DNA of 64,000 bases from Candidatus Desulfosporosinus nitrosoreducens (GTDB taxonomy: Bacteria; Bacillota; Desulfitobacteriia; Desulfitobacteriales; Desulfitobacteriaceae), in the NCBI RefSeq assembly GCF_030954495.1, contig NZ_JAVHUW010000046.1, positions 81,761 to 145,760 on the forward strand, read 5' to 3'. The notes under the pieces were generated by a model. It made no database searches. It was not told where the DNA came from and was given only the letters and a program-made list of their open reading frames with translations. Below, piece after piece: positions 8,841 to 18,381 of this stretch. A program made the position numbers and the translations under genes. Position 1 is the stretch's first letter. Each line of letters starts with the position of its first letter.

Positions 8841-10229
8841 TTATACCTCCTCTAGTTTGACTACATATTTTTTCATTATCCGCAGGGCGGCCTGCGGTGC
8901 CACTTCCCGCAGCAGACCCATAGCTGCCAGGATATAGTCTTTGTCGAGATAAAAGCTGGGATTTTGAGGTTTAAGCAGAGTCGGCTCTCCCGGGTTAAAG
9001 ACGGAACCTTTGAGAATTTCCCAAACATGAGGGTTGTGAAGCAAAACTCCTCCCGTCCCGATTACAGCAGGCAACGGTGTTAAATCCTTTCCGTGCTGAA
9101 CATAGGTCGCCCCGAAAGGAGTGTAAACAACCTCAATCGTCCCTACATGGCGTTCTACGGCCAGGCTGACAGCCATCCTGCCCATAGCCAGATCAAATTG
9201 GGCTTCTTCTTCAGTTTGAGGTATGAGCCAGGGGTCTTTTTTGTACAGCTCTAATTGAGCTGCCACCTGATCGTCCCTCCAGCCCAAAACATCGTACAAT
9301 TTCCGGCCCGAGGCCTCTACCAGGGCCTCCGAGCTGTAACGCATCCCCAGATCCCCTTCAACCGTCCGTTTGGCATAAGGTTCCGGCAAACCCTTGAACA
9401 TAACATTCGGCTTGCTCGGCTCTCCTTTGGCGATAGAGTGAACATCCGTCGTCGCCCCTCCGACATCAACAATCATGAGTTCCCCCAGGCCCCGCTCTGA
9501 TCCCTGCCCTTCAGCCAGCAACTCTGCCGCTGAAAGTACCGCTGCCGGGGTGGGCATCAGAATCCGCTCCAAAAACTCTTCCGCCTTATCCAATCCCTTG
9601 GCGTGGACAATATGACTGAGGAATATATCCCGAATCGCCAGGCGGGCCGAATCCACCGCCAACACGCCAAGGTCAGGCATCACATTGTCCGCAACAACGA
9701 CAGGATCATGCCGCCGCCTCAAGAGATCCGCAGCCTGCGCCGCTGCCGCTTTATTGCCGGCAACCACAACCGGGAGACTAAAAGGAAGTGTACTGAGGAT
9801 TTCCGCGTTCTTAAGCATAATTTCTTTGTTTCCGCCGTCCGTCCCTCCGGCCAGCAAAAAGATGTCCGGCTTGGCAGAAATAATCTTTGCCAAGTCCTGA
9901 GCTGTCAGTTCATAGCTGAAAATCTCCATGACTCGCGCACCAGCGCCTAGCGCCGCCCGTCTGGCCGCTTCAGCCGTCAATTCCTTGACCAGGCCACTGG
10001 CCATCATCTTCAGCCCGCCCGCCGCGCTGCTGCAGGCGAGTTTGCGGATAAAGTTCCACCCTCCCGCCGGCTCCGGTATCTGAGCCAGAGCGGCATGCAA
10101 ACCTTCCATAATGTTGGTCTCAACGGTTGTCCCCGCCCGGGCAGTGCCCAGAACCTCTTCCCTGTCGAGATCAACAATGGTAACTTTAGTATAGGTGCTG
10201 CCGAAATCAATGAGAAGAACCGCTTGCAA
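8841..10229 (-). CDS. glmL: Glutamate mutase reactivating ATPase MutL/GlmL
   Basis: 462 residues of the MutL family in the ASKHA fold: [20 protein letters not shown] (phosphate 1), [28 protein letters not shown] (phosphate 2) and [11 protein letters not shown] (adenosine). Its position between glmS and glmE is the standard order. It is thought to exchange damaged cobalamin in glutamate mutase using ATP. It lies 14 bp downstream of glmS. Confidence 0.93.
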   Translation of the reverse strand: MQAVLLIDFGSTYTKVTIVDLDREEVLGTARAGTTVETNIMEGLHAALAQIPEPAGGWNFIRKLACSSAAGGLKMMASGLVKELTAEAARRAALGAGARVMEIFSYELTAQDLAKIISAKPDIFLLAGGTDGGNKEIMLKNAEILSTLPFSLPVVVAGNKAAAAQAADLLRRRHDPVVVADNVMPDLGVLAVDSARLAIRDIFLSHIVHAKGLDKAEEFLERILMPTPAAVLSAAELLAEGQGSERGLGELMIVDVGGATTDVHSIAKGEPSKPNVMFKGLPEPYAKRTVEGDLGMRYSSEALVEASGRKLYDVLGWRDDQVAAQLELYKKDPWLIPQTEEEAQFDLAMGRMAVSLAVERHVGTIEVVYTPFGATYVQHGKDLTPLPAVIGTGGVLLHNPHVWEILKGSVFNPGEPTLLKPQNPSFYLDKDYILAAMGLLREVAPQAALRIMKKYVVKLEEV

Positions 10230-10243
10230 GGCTCATTCCCCCT

Positions 10244-10663
10244 TCAATTTTCCGTAATCCCCAAGTCCCCGCGCAAATCCTTAATCGGAATCTCAGGCAT
10301 CGTACCCGGCGGGTAAACCCGATTAAAGCCCATCGCCAAAAAACGTTGTTTAACAGATTCAAAATCCTGTTTACCCACAACCAGGTTGCCTCCTACATAC
10401 ATCAGAATATCCCCGATACCCTTTTCCTGACACTTCTCACGCAGCCCCCGGCAATCCATCTCACCATGCCCGTAAAGCGATGAGACCAGCAAAGCATCGG
10501 CATTCGTTTCAATCGCGGAGTGAATAAACTCTTCCTGGGTTGAGAGCACTCCAATGTTAATCACTTTAAAACCGGCTTGCGTGAAGGCATAGTCCAGGAT
10601 GCGGTTTCCCACGGCATGAACATCCGAACCGATTACCCCCAGTACCAAGGTCTTTTGTTGCAC
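10244..10663 (-). CDS. glmS: Glutamate mutase sigma (B12-binding) subunit
   Basis: 139 residues, GTG start behind GGGAGGAATTTATC. The cobalamin-binding signature DxHxxG is present as Asp14-Val-His16-Ala-Val-Gly19; His16 is the axial cobalt ligand in the characterised protein. [13 protein letters not shown] and [14 protein letters not shown] complete the Rossmann-type B12 domain. It binds GlmE to form the active mutase. Confidence 0.96.
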   Translation of the reverse strand: MQQKTLVLGVIGSDVHAVGNRILDYAFTQAGFKVINIGVLSTQEEFIHSAIETNADALLVSSLYGHGEMDCRGLREKCQEKGIGDILMYVGGNLVVGKQDFESVKQRFLAMGFNRVYPPGTMPEIPIKDLRGDLGITEN

Positions 10664-10690
10664 GATAAATTCCTCCCGGCGTTTTCATAA

Positions 10691-11620
10691 TTAAGTGTGA
10701 AACGGGGTGTCCCCAAAGCACACTTGTTCTACAGATTCTATGGGTTCATGCAGAAGCGTATTGCCAACCTGGCGGAAAAGTCCCGGGTCCCCGCTGACAA
10801 AATAGCGGGCCCGCCATTGGCTTTTTCCCGCATTGACTGCAGAGATCTCAGATCTTGAGCGGCGCTCAGAATTTGCCGCATCACGCCCTTCCATCTCCTG
10901 CAGCAATACTTTAAGTTCCTCTACAACAGCTAAAGCGGGATCAATGATCAGGACATCCTCCCCTAAAATTTCTTTAAGAACCGGTTCCAGGAAAGGGTAG
11001 TGTGTGCAGCCCAGGATAAGAGCGTCAACCCCGGCGGCTTGAAGAGGGGCCAGGTATGTTTTGGCAATTCCCCGCGCTTCGGCGGAATTTGCCAGTCCGG
11101 CCTCTATCAAGGGAACAAACAGCGGGCACCCCTGAGCCTTGACCAAAGCGATGGCCTGTTCACCCTGCTGCCAGGACTCCCTCAGCACAGCGTTTTCCGG
11201 CACACTCCCGCGGGCTAAGGCCCGGCTCACTCCCGTCGAATAGGCTTTGCTGCGTACGGTCGTTTCCGTAGCTATCAAGCCAATCCGTCCCGCAATGGTT
11301 TTTTCAACAGCTAAACGGGCTCCGGGGTCAACCATCCCGATCATGGGAATATTAAATCTCTCTCTAAGTATAGGCAAGGCCGTTGCCGAACTTGTATTGC
11401 AAGCAACCACAATAACCTCGGCGCCTTGTCCGATGAGAAACGTGACACTCTCTTCTCCGAAACGGACAAGTTCTTCTTGAGAGCGATTCCCGTAAGGCAC
11501 CCGGGCGGTATCCCCAAAATAAACAATTCTCACATCGAACAACTGCTCTAAAATTTCTTTCATGACAGTGAGTCCGCCAACTCCGGAATCAAATAAACCG
11601 ATAATCCGTTGTTTTCTCAA
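10691..11620 (-). CDS. murI: Glutamate racemase
   Basis: 309 residues. The two catalytic cysteines are present: Cys74 (VVACNTSSA) and Cys205 (ILGCTHYPF), with GLFDSGVGGLTVMKE at the N-terminus. It is somewhat longer than usual because of a charged insert of about 25 residues before the C-terminal RYFVSGDPGLFRQVG. The start is TTG overlapping the regulator's TGA (TTGA). MurI normally makes D-glutamate for peptidoglycan. Its position here, coupled to a regulator and directly upstream of glutamate mutase, suggests it may instead, or also, feed D-glutamate into the L-glutamate fermentation (inference). Confidence 0.92.
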   Translation of the reverse strand: MRKQRIIGLFDSGVGGLTVMKEILEQLFDVRIVYFGDTARVPYGNRSQEELVRFGEESVTFLIGQGAEVIVVACNTSSATALPILRERFNIPMIGMVDPGARLAVEKTIAGRIGLIATETTVRSKAYSTGVSRALARGSVPENAVLRESWQQGEQAIALVKAQGCPLFVPLIEAGLANSAEARGIAKTYLAPLQAAGVDALILGCTHYPFLEPVLKEILGEDVLIIDPALAVVEELKVLLQEMEGRDAANSERRSRSEISAVNAGKSQWRARYFVSGDPGLFRQVGNTLLHEPIESVEQVCFGDTPFHT

Positions 11621-12570
11621 AGTTTGCCCCCCTTTATTTCCAGCAAAGCTCCGCGGAGCAGGTTTAGACTGCCGGCATCCGGCTCAAAACGAAATTCAAT
11701 ACATTCCATATTTTCCGGAAGCGCCTTTTCAACCCCAAGCCGCAGTTTAGGAGCAAGAATCACAGCTCCGCAATCCCGCAGGGCCTCACGCAGCTTCATT
11801 TCATTTGGTTGAATCAAAGTCTTAACTGCCGGATACAACCCGGCCTGATTTAAAGCAGACTTAACTTTTTCGGCAAATTGGTTGCTTTCACAAACTAAAG
11901 CCAAATCCCGTCCCAGCGTTAATTTAGCAATCCGCACAATCGTCTCGAGCTTTGGCTGAAGCGACATCCCTATGATCGGAAGGTCAAGATCTCCCAACAA
12001 AGCCTTAACCTCCGAAAGATGAGGCACCCCTGTCACGACCATATCTATTCCGGCCAAGCGTTTCTGGGCAAGGGGGGATTCCCGCAGCTCAGGGAGCAAA
12101 AACGGCAGCAAACTGACCCCTGGGCCGAGATTCCAACGGGCCTCGGCAAGCTGCTCAGGGTTACATTCTACGAAAGCGACTTTTATGCGGGACAAAAGAT
12201 CCTTTTTTTCCATCCCCCGTACGTGCACAAAAGAAACGAAATCATCAATGGTAAAACCCATCCCCACCGCTTCTTCCATGGCCACATCAATAATACGCAG
12301 CACCTTTTCTTTGCGTCCCTCTTGCTGCATAATTAGCAGCGTGTCGGCTACGAAGGTCCCTCTTCCCTGAGCTGAACTTAAGACCCCTTCGCTTTCTAAT
12401 TCTTTGTAGGCTTGGCTGACAGTATTGCGGCTCACGGCCAAGCTTGCCGCCAACTCCCTCTCCGTCGGCAGTTTTGTTCCGGCAGCCCAGACACCTTGAG
12501 TAATGCGCCGCCGGATTTGCTCCTTGAGTTGTATATAATAGGGAACCCCACTTTTGCGATCAAGATTCAT
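11617..12570 (-). CDS. GntR-family transcriptional regulator
   Basis: 317 residues. An N-terminal winged helix-turn-helix (residues ~5-75: PYYIQLKEQIRRRITQG, PTERELAASLAVSRNTVSQAY) is followed by a ~230-residue C-terminal domain that I do not assign to a named ligand-binding class; it contains VVTGVPHLSEV and LALVCESNQFAEKV, like a periplasmic-binding-type fold. GAGGTGG precedes the ATG. As first gene of the minus-strand run it probably controls the glutamate cluster. Confidence 0.85.
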   Translation of the reverse strand: MNLDRKSGVPYYIQLKEQIRRRITQGVWAAGTKLPTERELAASLAVSRNTVSQAYKELESEGVLSSAQGRGTFVADTLLIMQQEGRKEKVLRIIDVAMEEAVGMGFTIDDFVSFVHVRGMEKKDLLSRIKVAFVECNPEQLAEARWNLGPGVSLLPFLLPELRESPLAQKRLAGIDMVVTGVPHLSEVKALLGDLDLPIIGMSLQPKLETIVRIAKLTLGRDLALVCESNQFAEKVKSALNQAGLYPAVKTLIQPNEMKLREALRDCGAVILAPKLRLGVEKALPENMECIEFRFEPDAGSLNLLRGALLEIKGGKL

Positions 12571-12597
12571 TTGACCACCTCTTCAGCTGACTTCGAT

Positions 12598-12613
12598 TTA
12601 AGCCTTGGCTTAA
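12598..12613. promoter_or_regulatory. Candidate GntR operator palindrome
   Basis: TTAAGCC-tt-GGCTTAA is a perfect 7-bp inverted repeat about 30 bp upstream of the GntR start codon. Location and size fit an autoregulatory operator; binding is inferred only. Confidence 0.35.
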
Positions 12614-12843
12614 TCCTTATTGGCATGGTCCATCAGTCCAATTCTATTGTATCTATATTCGTGCTTCCCCGTGAAATTCCTTCCCACTGCCTTAGTATTT
12701 TATGAAAATTATTTTCTAATTCTCTTTGTGCAAAGTCATCTCCGATTCTTTTCAATAACATAGAGGCGAGCTCTGAACTGTTCAACCAAAAATCTTCTCC
12801 AGCCATTCACAGAAACAGGTTTTAGCAAATAACTCACAGCAAT

Positions 12844-12886
12844 AAACAAGGCGCAACGAACTGTAAAAGTTCGTTGCGCCTTGTTT
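12844..12886 (-). terminator. Intrinsic terminator of the CWB2 protein gene
   Basis: A 19-bp stem (GGCGCAACGAACT with flanks) with a 5-nt loop; TTGTTTATT follows on the minus strand. It ends about 30 bp beyond the stop of the minus-strand gene and could work in both directions. Confidence 0.8.
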
Positions 12887-12916
12887 AGTTAGGAGTAATT
12901 TTGGAATTCAATCGGG

Positions 12917-14530
12917 TTAATGGACCAGCATTTGTTTTAACTGAGATTCCAGATCCAAAGAAATGCTGTTATTGTTCCCTATGACTGACGTTTGCTTGAT
13001 GTAGCCTTTATTAAATAACAAGAAATAGTTTAAACTGGAGGGCAGGGAATTTTGCGGAAGCATCACCACAAAACCACCTTGTTTGGCAGCCAAAGCAGCC
13101 GTTACTAAGGCATCTGCCTTAGGTTCCCCGGAGCTCACATCATCCTGACGAACAAGGCCGGATGTAAAATAAATCGGGGACTGTGGGGTATCTGTGTTAA
13201 AAAGGTTCTGGAAGATGATATTTTCCGTGTCATAGCGGTCAAAACCGCCCCAGCGTTTGACATGATACTTGGAACTCAGTTCATTCTCTACCGAACTGTC
13301 AATGACAGCCGTGCCTCCCAGTAAAATGACATTGCCTGCCTTAAGATTTGCCAAGGCTTGAGCCGTGGAAGCCGGCACCGAATTTTGTTCCGTAAGTAAA
13401 ATCGGGCTTCCTTGCTCAGCGGCAAAAGCACTGATGGCGATAGCGTCGGGAATAGCATAGGCATTAGCTATATAAACAGTCTGAGTAGGGTCAATCCCCA
13501 CGTTGGCCGATATCTGAGCCGCCGTATCATAGGCTTGCTGACCCGCAATCCTGGTAACTGTAAATTCACCGCTTAAACTGTCTTGAATCCCTTGGGAGAC
13601 CGCAACCGTACCGCCAATGATGTAAACATTTTTAGCTCCCAGACTTTGAAGCTCCGTTAACGTTCGGTCATCCAGTTTGGACGAACTCGTCATGAGAATC
13701 GGTGCGTCAAGTTTTTTGGAAAGCGGTGCGGCGGCAAGAGCATCCGAAAATTGGTCGTCCCGGGTCAGGATTACATTTTGTGCCCCCGCGGTCCAGCCAC
13801 TTTGGGCAACACTGATCGCTAAAGAAACATTATCACTGGAAGTTCCCCCAATTCGCGTGCTCTGAGAATAAGCGGGTTGAACCGGAATAGTGCCAATGAT
13901 ATGTCCGGCATAGTCAATATTGACATTGCCATACAAGGTCGGTGTCATGGAAAACGTGAACGTTCCATCGCTGAGTGTCGTATAAGAAACGGTTGAAGCT
14001 CCAACCAGAGACCCGTCGACAGTTCCGGATTTACGCATTAATGGATTTCCGTCAGCATCCGTTACTTTAACCCGCACGGTATTGTTAGTGTTAATATACA
14101 ATGGATCTGTAATAAGCGTTTTGGCATCCAGTACCGTAATAGTCCCTGACGCAAAAGCCGTTCCTATAGCCCCTTGGCGAATCACCAGTTGATAATCTCC
14201 GGCGGTTTCCAACGTCACGTTGGAAATTGTGTAATCCCCGCTATTTCCGGATATTTGATAAATTTTAGACACACCATCAGAGCCCGTAATGGTCGCACTG
14301 GCTACACTCCCTGAAAAAGGATTGGAGTTGTTATCCCAGAGCTGGACATTAATGTTATCCGTTTCCCCGGCAATCAAGGTGGAATCGGCACTCGTCGCAA
14401 AGCTGAGCCAGGCCAGCCATGTACTGCCATCACTCGTGTCCGCTGAGGCCAGCCCCGGGATCATCCCTATTATTAAAACCATTATTACCAGTACGCTCAG
14501 CACCGCATGCGTCCGTCTCTTTTTCCCCAC
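12917..14530 (-). CDS. Secreted CWB2 cell-wall-binding protein with Ig-like N-terminal region
   Basis: 537 residues, GTG start behind AAGGGGAAA. Signal peptide ~1-30 (VLSVLVIMVLIIGMIPGLASA). Residues ~32-215 look like beta-sandwich (invasin/filamin-type Ig) domains. Residues ~225-537 hold three CWB2 repeats with the typical RIGG/RIAG/RWGG...YDTA, FSDALAAAPLS, PILLT and VYIIGGTAVVS motifs. CWB2 triplets attach S-layer proteins to anionic cell-wall polymers in Clostridia. It lies 100 bp downstream of the ABC permease gene on the same strand with no clear terminator between, so it may be a co-regulated target of the kinase/regulator operon. Confidence 0.88.
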   Translation of the reverse strand: MGKKRRTHAVLSVLVIMVLIIGMIPGLASADTSDGSTWLAWLSFATSADSTLIAGETDNINVQLWDNNSNPFSGSVASATITGSDGVSKIYQISGNSGDYTISNVTLETAGDYQLVIRQGAIGTAFASGTITVLDAKTLITDPLYINTNNTVRVKVTDADGNPLMRKSGTVDGSLVGASTVSYTTLSDGTFTFSMTPTLYGNVNIDYAGHIIGTIPVQPAYSQSTRIGGTSSDNVSLAISVAQSGWTAGAQNVILTRDDQFSDALAAAPLSKKLDAPILMTSSSKLDDRTLTELQSLGAKNVYIIGGTVAVSQGIQDSLSGEFTVTRIAGQQAYDTAAQISANVGIDPTQTVYIANAYAIPDAIAISAFAAEQGSPILLTEQNSVPASTAQALANLKAGNVILLGGTAVIDSSVENELSSKYHVKRWGGFDRYDTENIIFQNLFNTDTPQSPIYFTSGLVRQDDVSSGEPKADALVTAALAAKQGGFVVMLPQNSLPSSLNYFLLFNKGYIKQTSVIGNNNSISLDLESQLKQMLVH

Positions 14531-14630
14531 GTACTATTTCCCCTTTCCAACTTCCTATCACTAAAAACTATACAGAACGAATCCTTCTCCAACTGAAAAC
14601 AGCTAACAAGATGCCATGGGTTAAACATTT

Positions 14631-15848
14631 TTATTCATACCTTAAGGCATCAATAGGATCCATAGCGGCAGCTTTGCGGGCGGGAAAAACTCCGAAGAGA
14701 ATTCCGATCGCAGCAGAGAAACCGAAAGCAACCAATACCGAAGTCGGAGAAATACTGGTACTCATCTTCAAAGCCTTCCCCGCCAGAGTAGATCCGCCAA
14801 AGCCAATGGCAATGCCAATCCCTCCCCCCAAGATACTGAGTACGACCGCTTCAATCAGAAACTGCATCATGATATCAAAACCTTTAGCTCCGATCGCTTT
14901 CCGGATTCCAATCTCCCTGGTTCGTTCTGTAACCGAGACGAGCATGATATTCATAATCCCGATTCCTCCAACCAACAAGGAAATACCGGCAATTCCGCCT
15001 AAGAGCATAGTCAAGGTTTGGGTAACCCCTGTCATAGTTTGCAACATATCAGCCTGGTTCTGTACCGTAAAATCGTCGGCCTTGCCATCGGGAATTTTAT
15101 GAGCTTTGTGCAGGGCCGCCGTAATCTCATCCTGAGCTGTCTGCATTTGGGTCTCAGATGTAGCGGATACCAAAATATTGCGGACCGTCTTTTTCCCAAT
15201 CAAACGCTCTTGAATAGTGGAAATCGGTGCGGTTATCATGTCGTCACTGCTCATAAAACCTGTTGAGCCCGTAGTCGTAGTTACCCCAATGACTTGAAAC
15301 GGTACATTATTGATTTTTATCACTTTCCCGATAACCGAGGCATTGGCGTCACCAAACAAGTCTGTGACAACGGTAGGTCCAAGGACAGCGACCCGGGCAC
15401 TGTTATCGACATCTTCCGTCGTAATAAAACGCCCGCTTTCCATCGTCACATTTTTAATGCCCTGATAATCTGCAGTGGTTCCCGTAATGGTTGTCGACGT
15501 GTTGCCCGAAGCAAAAACCACTTGCCCGCTGGTACTTGTCACCGGCGCAACAGCTTTAATCGCCGTGTCGATGGGGATTTTAGTCACGTCCGTCATAGTC
15601 AGGTTATTGGAACTGCCCGCTCCCCCTCTTACCCCTCCGGAATTGGACTGTCCGGAACTGATCGTCAGGAGGTTGGAACCTAATCCCTGAATCTGAGAAG
15701 TAATTGAAGCGGTTGCCCCATTGCCGATCCCAACCATGGCGATAACGGCGGCTACCCCGATAATCATTCCCAGCATGGTCAAAGCTGAACGCAGTTTATT
15801 GGCCCGCAAGGCCCGAAGAGAGACCCGGATACTTTCAAAAAAGTTCAC
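14631..15848 (-). CDS. MacB-like ABC transporter permease
   Basis: 405 residues. One N-terminal helix (LTMLGMIIGVAAVIAMVGIG), a ~230-residue extracellular MacB_PCD domain and three C-terminal helices of the FtsX domain, with the conserved VSVTERTREIGIRKAIGAKG loop. It works with the ATPase encoded upstream (4-bp overlap) and the MacA-like adaptor. MacB-type pumps export peptides or drugs by mechanotransmission without a transmembrane substrate channel. Confidence 0.92.
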   Translation of the reverse strand: MNFFESIRVSLRALRANKLRSALTMLGMIIGVAAVIAMVGIGNGATASITSQIQGLGSNLLTISSGQSNSGGVRGGAGSSNNLTMTDVTKIPIDTAIKAVAPVTSTSGQVVFASGNTSTTITGTTADYQGIKNVTMESGRFITTEDVDNSARVAVLGPTVVTDLFGDANASVIGKVIKINNVPFQVIGVTTTTGSTGFMSSDDMITAPISTIQERLIGKKTVRNILVSATSETQMQTAQDEITAALHKAHKIPDGKADDFTVQNQADMLQTMTGVTQTLTMLLGGIAGISLLVGGIGIMNIMLVSVTERTREIGIRKAIGAKGFDIMMQFLIEAVVLSILGGGIGIAIGFGGSTLAGKALKMSTSISPTSVLVAFGFSAAIGILFGVFPARKAAAMDPIDALRYE

Positions 15849-16570
15849 TTTGCCACTCCCTCCTCAAGAATCTGTACCTGAGCCTTACGTGGATTTTTAA
15901 CCAGTTCATCCCCCTCGATATTGCCGTCGCGGAAGCGCACAATGCGCCCCGTGAATTCGGCAATATCCGGCTCATGCGTAACAATAACTATCGTGTTGCC
16001 CGACTCATGCAGCCGCTGAAAGATAGCCATAACCTCTTCACTTGACCGGCTGTCCAAATTCCCCGTAGGCTCATCCGCCAGGATAATCGAGGGCTTGGTA
16101 ACAAGCGCCCGGGCGATAGCTACCCGCTGTTGCTGACCGCCTGAAAGTTCTTTGGGACGGTGGTGAACCCGGCCGCCAAGGCCGACAGACTCTAAGGCGG
16201 CAATAGCGCGGGTCCGTCTTTCTTTGCTGGGCACTCCGGCATAGAGCATAGGAAGTTCGACATTTTCCACCGCAGTTGTCCGGGGAAGAAGGTTAAATCC
16301 CTGAAAGACGAATCCGATCTTGCGGTTGCGAATTACGGACAGCTGATCACCGGTTGCTTTAGCTACATCAGTCCCGTCGAGATAATACTCTCCTTCCGTA
16401 GGGGTATCCAAACAGCCTAAAATGTTCATCATCGATGATTTACCGGAACCGGAAGGTCCCATAATGGATACAAACTCGTTGGCACCCACGTGAAGATTTA
16501 CCCCGGCTAAGGCAGCAACTTGAATATCACCGTTGGCATATATTTTTTTAATCCCTTTGAGATCTATCAA
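15845..16570 (-). CDS. MacB/LolD-type ABC transporter ATPase
   Basis: 241 residues. Walker [10 protein letters not shown], signature [16 protein letters not shown], Walker [14 protein letters not shown] and H-loop VTHEP are all intact. Family LolD/MacB/FtsE. It sits between adaptor and permease and overlaps the permease start by 4 bp (ATGA). Confidence 0.95.
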   Translation of the reverse strand: MIDLKGIKKIYANGDIQVAALAGVNLHVGANEFVSIMGPSGSGKSSMMNILGCLDTPTEGEYYLDGTDVAKATGDQLSVIRNRKIGFVFQGFNLLPRTTAVENVELPMLYAGVPSKERRTRAIAALESVGLGGRVHHRPKELSGGQQQRVAIARALVTKPSIILADEPTGNLDSRSSEEVMAIFQRLHESGNTIVIVTHEPDIAEFTGRIVRFRDGNIEGDELVKNPRKAQVQILEEGVAK

Positions 16571-16608
16571 ATTGCATCCCTCCTAATACTCATCAAAACT
16601 GGTTCAAC

Positions 16609-18261
16609 TTAGTTCCTTCTGGTAGGAGCGCCGCCGCCTCCGCCTGTTGCTCTGACAGCGCCGCCTCCCATACCGGGCAATCTAAGTCCCGAACTGGAAT
16701 TCGAATTGGTTGTCGCTGAGGCAGTGCGCGTGCCTGTAATGACTTCCTGTCCTTCTTCCAAACCGCTTTTGATTTCCACATTCGTTCCGTCGTCCAGACC
16801 GACTACCACCGGTACCATGCGGACATTGGCCATGGCGCTTTTAGCCGCGTTCCCGGCCCCGGAGCTTCTGGCGCCCGACCCATTCCCCGTATATCCGCCG
16901 CTGCCTGCATTTCCCGAAGCCGCATTCCCTGAGCCCGTGCTGCCTGAGCCGACATTTCCCGCACCGGCGTTTCCTGAATTGCCGGAGCCGGGTTTCGCCT
17001 GAGCTGCAGAATTTGCTTGCCCTGTACCGGCACCGGGACTTCCGGGTACCATCACATACGTTTCAGTTCCCCTCGTCTTAACGGCTTCACTCGGTATAGT
17101 TAAGACATTGCTTGCTTCAGCGACAATGATATTGATATTGGCATTCATACCTGCCCGGAGCAAGTCGCTGTTTTGATCGACCGTCGCCGTGACCTCGTAG
17201 GTCGTAACGTTTTGGGTAGTTGTACCCTGTAAGGCAACCGCGTTCACGGTGCCGCTGATATGATCGTTGGGATAGGAGTCAAGAGTTATGTCCACTTTCT
17301 GCCCGACTTTGCACTGGGTAATATCGGACTGATCAATTGCCGCATCCACTTCCAGCTTATCTCCGGTAGGAGTAAGTGTCATGATGGATTTAGAGTCCGA
17401 ATCCTGACCCAGTTGAAGGGGACAGTCGACAACTACGGCATCCACGGGCGCAACGATTGCGGCATCGTCCAAATCCGCTTGAGCACTGGCCAACTGGGCT
17501 TGAGCTATCTGAATACTCGCTTGCGCCGATTGAACATCGGCCGGCTTTGGCCCCTGAGCTTGCTGATCCACTTGATATTGAGCGGAGGTAACATTGGCCT
17601 GGGCAGCAGCTAAGGCCTGAGCCGCCCCTCCATTTTGGTTATTCTGAGCAGTCGTTAAAGCATCCAACGCGGAGTTCAAAGAGCTTTGAGCGGATTGTAT
17701 GGATGAGGAATTTCCGCTTTGCTGAGCCTTGGCCAAATTATCACTAGCCGCTTTAACATTCTGATTGGCAAGAGTGACCTGGTTGGACAAATAGCCCGGA
17801 TCCGCATTCTGTTTGGCAGTCGTTAAATTCTGCTCGGCTTGTTCCAGAGCCGCCTGGGCCTGAGCGCGGGTTTGGTCATTATAGGAATCCTCCAGATTTT
17901 GAAGTTTGGACTCTGCGGAGGTCACATTAGCCTGAGCTTGCAAGACAGAAGTTTTCAGCTTCGTATCGTCAATCTTAGCCAGAACCTGACCCGCTTTTAC
18001 AGTATCCCCCGCTTTGACATTAAGTTCCACTATCTTTCCGGCTGACGAAGCATTCCCACTTGTCGGAAACGTTAAAGTAATCGCATGTGGGTAGTTGACA
18101 GTTCCGGTAGCCGTAATCACCTTCTGGACATCCCCTAGTTTAGCCTTTGCCGTAGTAAATGAGGATACTGCCGGTTTAGTTTTGAAGTGCTGATATCCCC
18201 AAAAACCGCCCCCCGCGACCACAACGACCAGGGCGCCAATGGTCACCCATTTTTTGTTCAT
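16609..18261 (-). CDS. MacA/HlyD-type membrane fusion (adaptor) protein
   Basis: 550 residues, ATG behind AAAGGAG. Membrane anchor 7-26, biotinyl-lipoyl half-motifs around residues 75-100 and 265-290, and between them a long Ala/Gln-rich coiled-coil hairpin (~100-270) followed by beta-barrel domains. Residues 406-475 are an extreme Gly/Ser/Asn/Ala low-complexity insert inside the membrane-proximal domain, after which the fold resumes (VRMVPVVVGLDDG). Likely partner of the downstream ATPase and permease; the insert may act as a flexible wall-spanning spacer (inference). Confidence 0.88.
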   Translation of the reverse strand: MNKKWVTIGALVVVVAGGGFWGYQHFKTKPAVSSFTTAKAKLGDVQKVITATGTVNYPHAITLTFPTSGNASSAGKIVELNVKAGDTVKAGQVLAKIDDTKLKTSVLQAQANVTSAESKLQNLEDSYNDQTRAQAQAALEQAEQNLTTAKQNADPGYLSNQVTLANQNVKAASDNLAKAQQSGNSSSIQSAQSSLNSALDALTTAQNNQNGGAAQALAAAQANVTSAQYQVDQQAQGPKPADVQSAQASIQIAQAQLASAQADLDDAAIVAPVDAVVVDCPLQLGQDSDSKSIMTLTPTGDKLEVDAAIDQSDITQCKVGQKVDITLDSYPNDHISGTVNAVALQGTTTQNVTTYEVTATVDQNSDLLRAGMNANINIIVAEASNVLTIPSEAVKTRGTETYVMVPGSPGAGTGQANSAAQAKPGSGNSGNAGAGNVGSGSTGSGNAASGNAGSGGYTGNGSGARSSGAGNAAKSAMANVRMVPVVVGLDDGTNVEIKSGLEEGQEVITGTRTASATTNSNSSSGLRLPGMGGGAVRATGGGGGAPTRRN

Positions 18262-18381
18262 ACCTTTTCTCCTTTTCTTGGCCTCATTTTAAACAATAAA
18301 TCTTATTGTACTGCTCAAATAATTCTTGCTCAGGATACCATAGACTTATGTTTAAACGACGAAGGACTTCTTAAGATCTTG

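Larger units (their letters stand above)
12571..12916. other. Intergenic region: regulator upstream side plus terminator
   Basis: No gene seen. The right part holds the long terminator hairpin of the CWB2 gene; the left part holds a small perfect palindrome next to the GntR gene. The rest has no feature I can support. Confidence 0.6.
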
